This document shows, in pieces, positions 13,819 through 13,834 of a stretch of DNA of 13,834 nucleotides. The stretch comes from an uncultured Bacillus sp. Its GTDB lineage: Bacteria > Bacillota > Bacilli > Bacillales > DSM-1321. The number at the start of each line of letters is the position of its first letter. Positions within the stretch are counted from its first letter, which is position 1. The stretch is taken from the NCBI GenBank assembly GCA_934215995.1, contig CAKQBC010000030.1, positions 1 to 13,834 on the forward strand, written 5' to 3'. Made by a program: the position numbers and the translations under genes. The notes under the pieces were generated by a model that was not told where the DNA came from, ran no database searches, and saw nothing but the letters and a program-made list of their open reading frames with translations.

Positions 13819-13834
13819 AGTACCCGCATAGGGA

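Overview
The window reads as ordinary chromosome of a Bacillaceae species (Bacillus or a close relative). The grounds are AGGAGG-type ribosome binding sites, a csoR-copZ-copA copper operon, a Mta-type MerR regulator, a NagP-type PTS permease, a T-box leader and a SigB-type promoter. The species cannot be named from sequence reading alone. No prophage, insertion sequence, CRISPR array, rRNA or complete tRNA gene is visible.

Layout from left to right. Positions 1-417 hold no gene I can support. A RodA/FtsW-type peptidoglycan polymerase (418-1620, +) converges on the copper operon csoR-copZ-copA (4770 down to 1726, -) across a shared terminator. A histidine phosphatase (4916-5530, +) diverges from csoR and converges, across a second two-way terminator, on a YknX-like adaptor and a Yip1-family membrane protein (5679-7729, -). 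A 61-residue hydrophilic protein behind a SigB-like promoter (8050-8235, +) is followed by a DJ-1/PfpI-family protein (8337-8999, +). These converge across a third two-way terminator on an SNF-family sodium-dependent transporter (9087-10448, -). That transporter lies downstream of a T-box leader (about 10781-11045, -), with a 149-bp structured repeat between the two. A GlcNAc-type PTS EIICB gene (11291-12730, +) and a Mta-like MerR/TipAS regulator (13018-13776, +) close the window.

How the genes work together. CsoR senses Cu(I) and should control CopZ (chaperone) and CopA (export ATPase). A strong intrinsic terminator and a well-formed CsoR-like box lie between copZ and copA. The T-box has specifier UUC and a UGGU bulge, so it should read uncharged tRNA-Phe, which suggests the transporter brings in phenylalanine or another aromatic amino acid. 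The Yip1/adaptor pair matches the first two genes of the Bacillus yknWXYZ efflux locus, but no ABC ATPase or permease follows.

I found no clearly new system. The points most worth following are the Phe-type T-box on an SNF transporter, the copZ/copA junction, the adaptor pair without its ABC partners, the SigB-linked small protein, and the MerR-type promoter with a 19-bp spacer in front of the mta-like gene.
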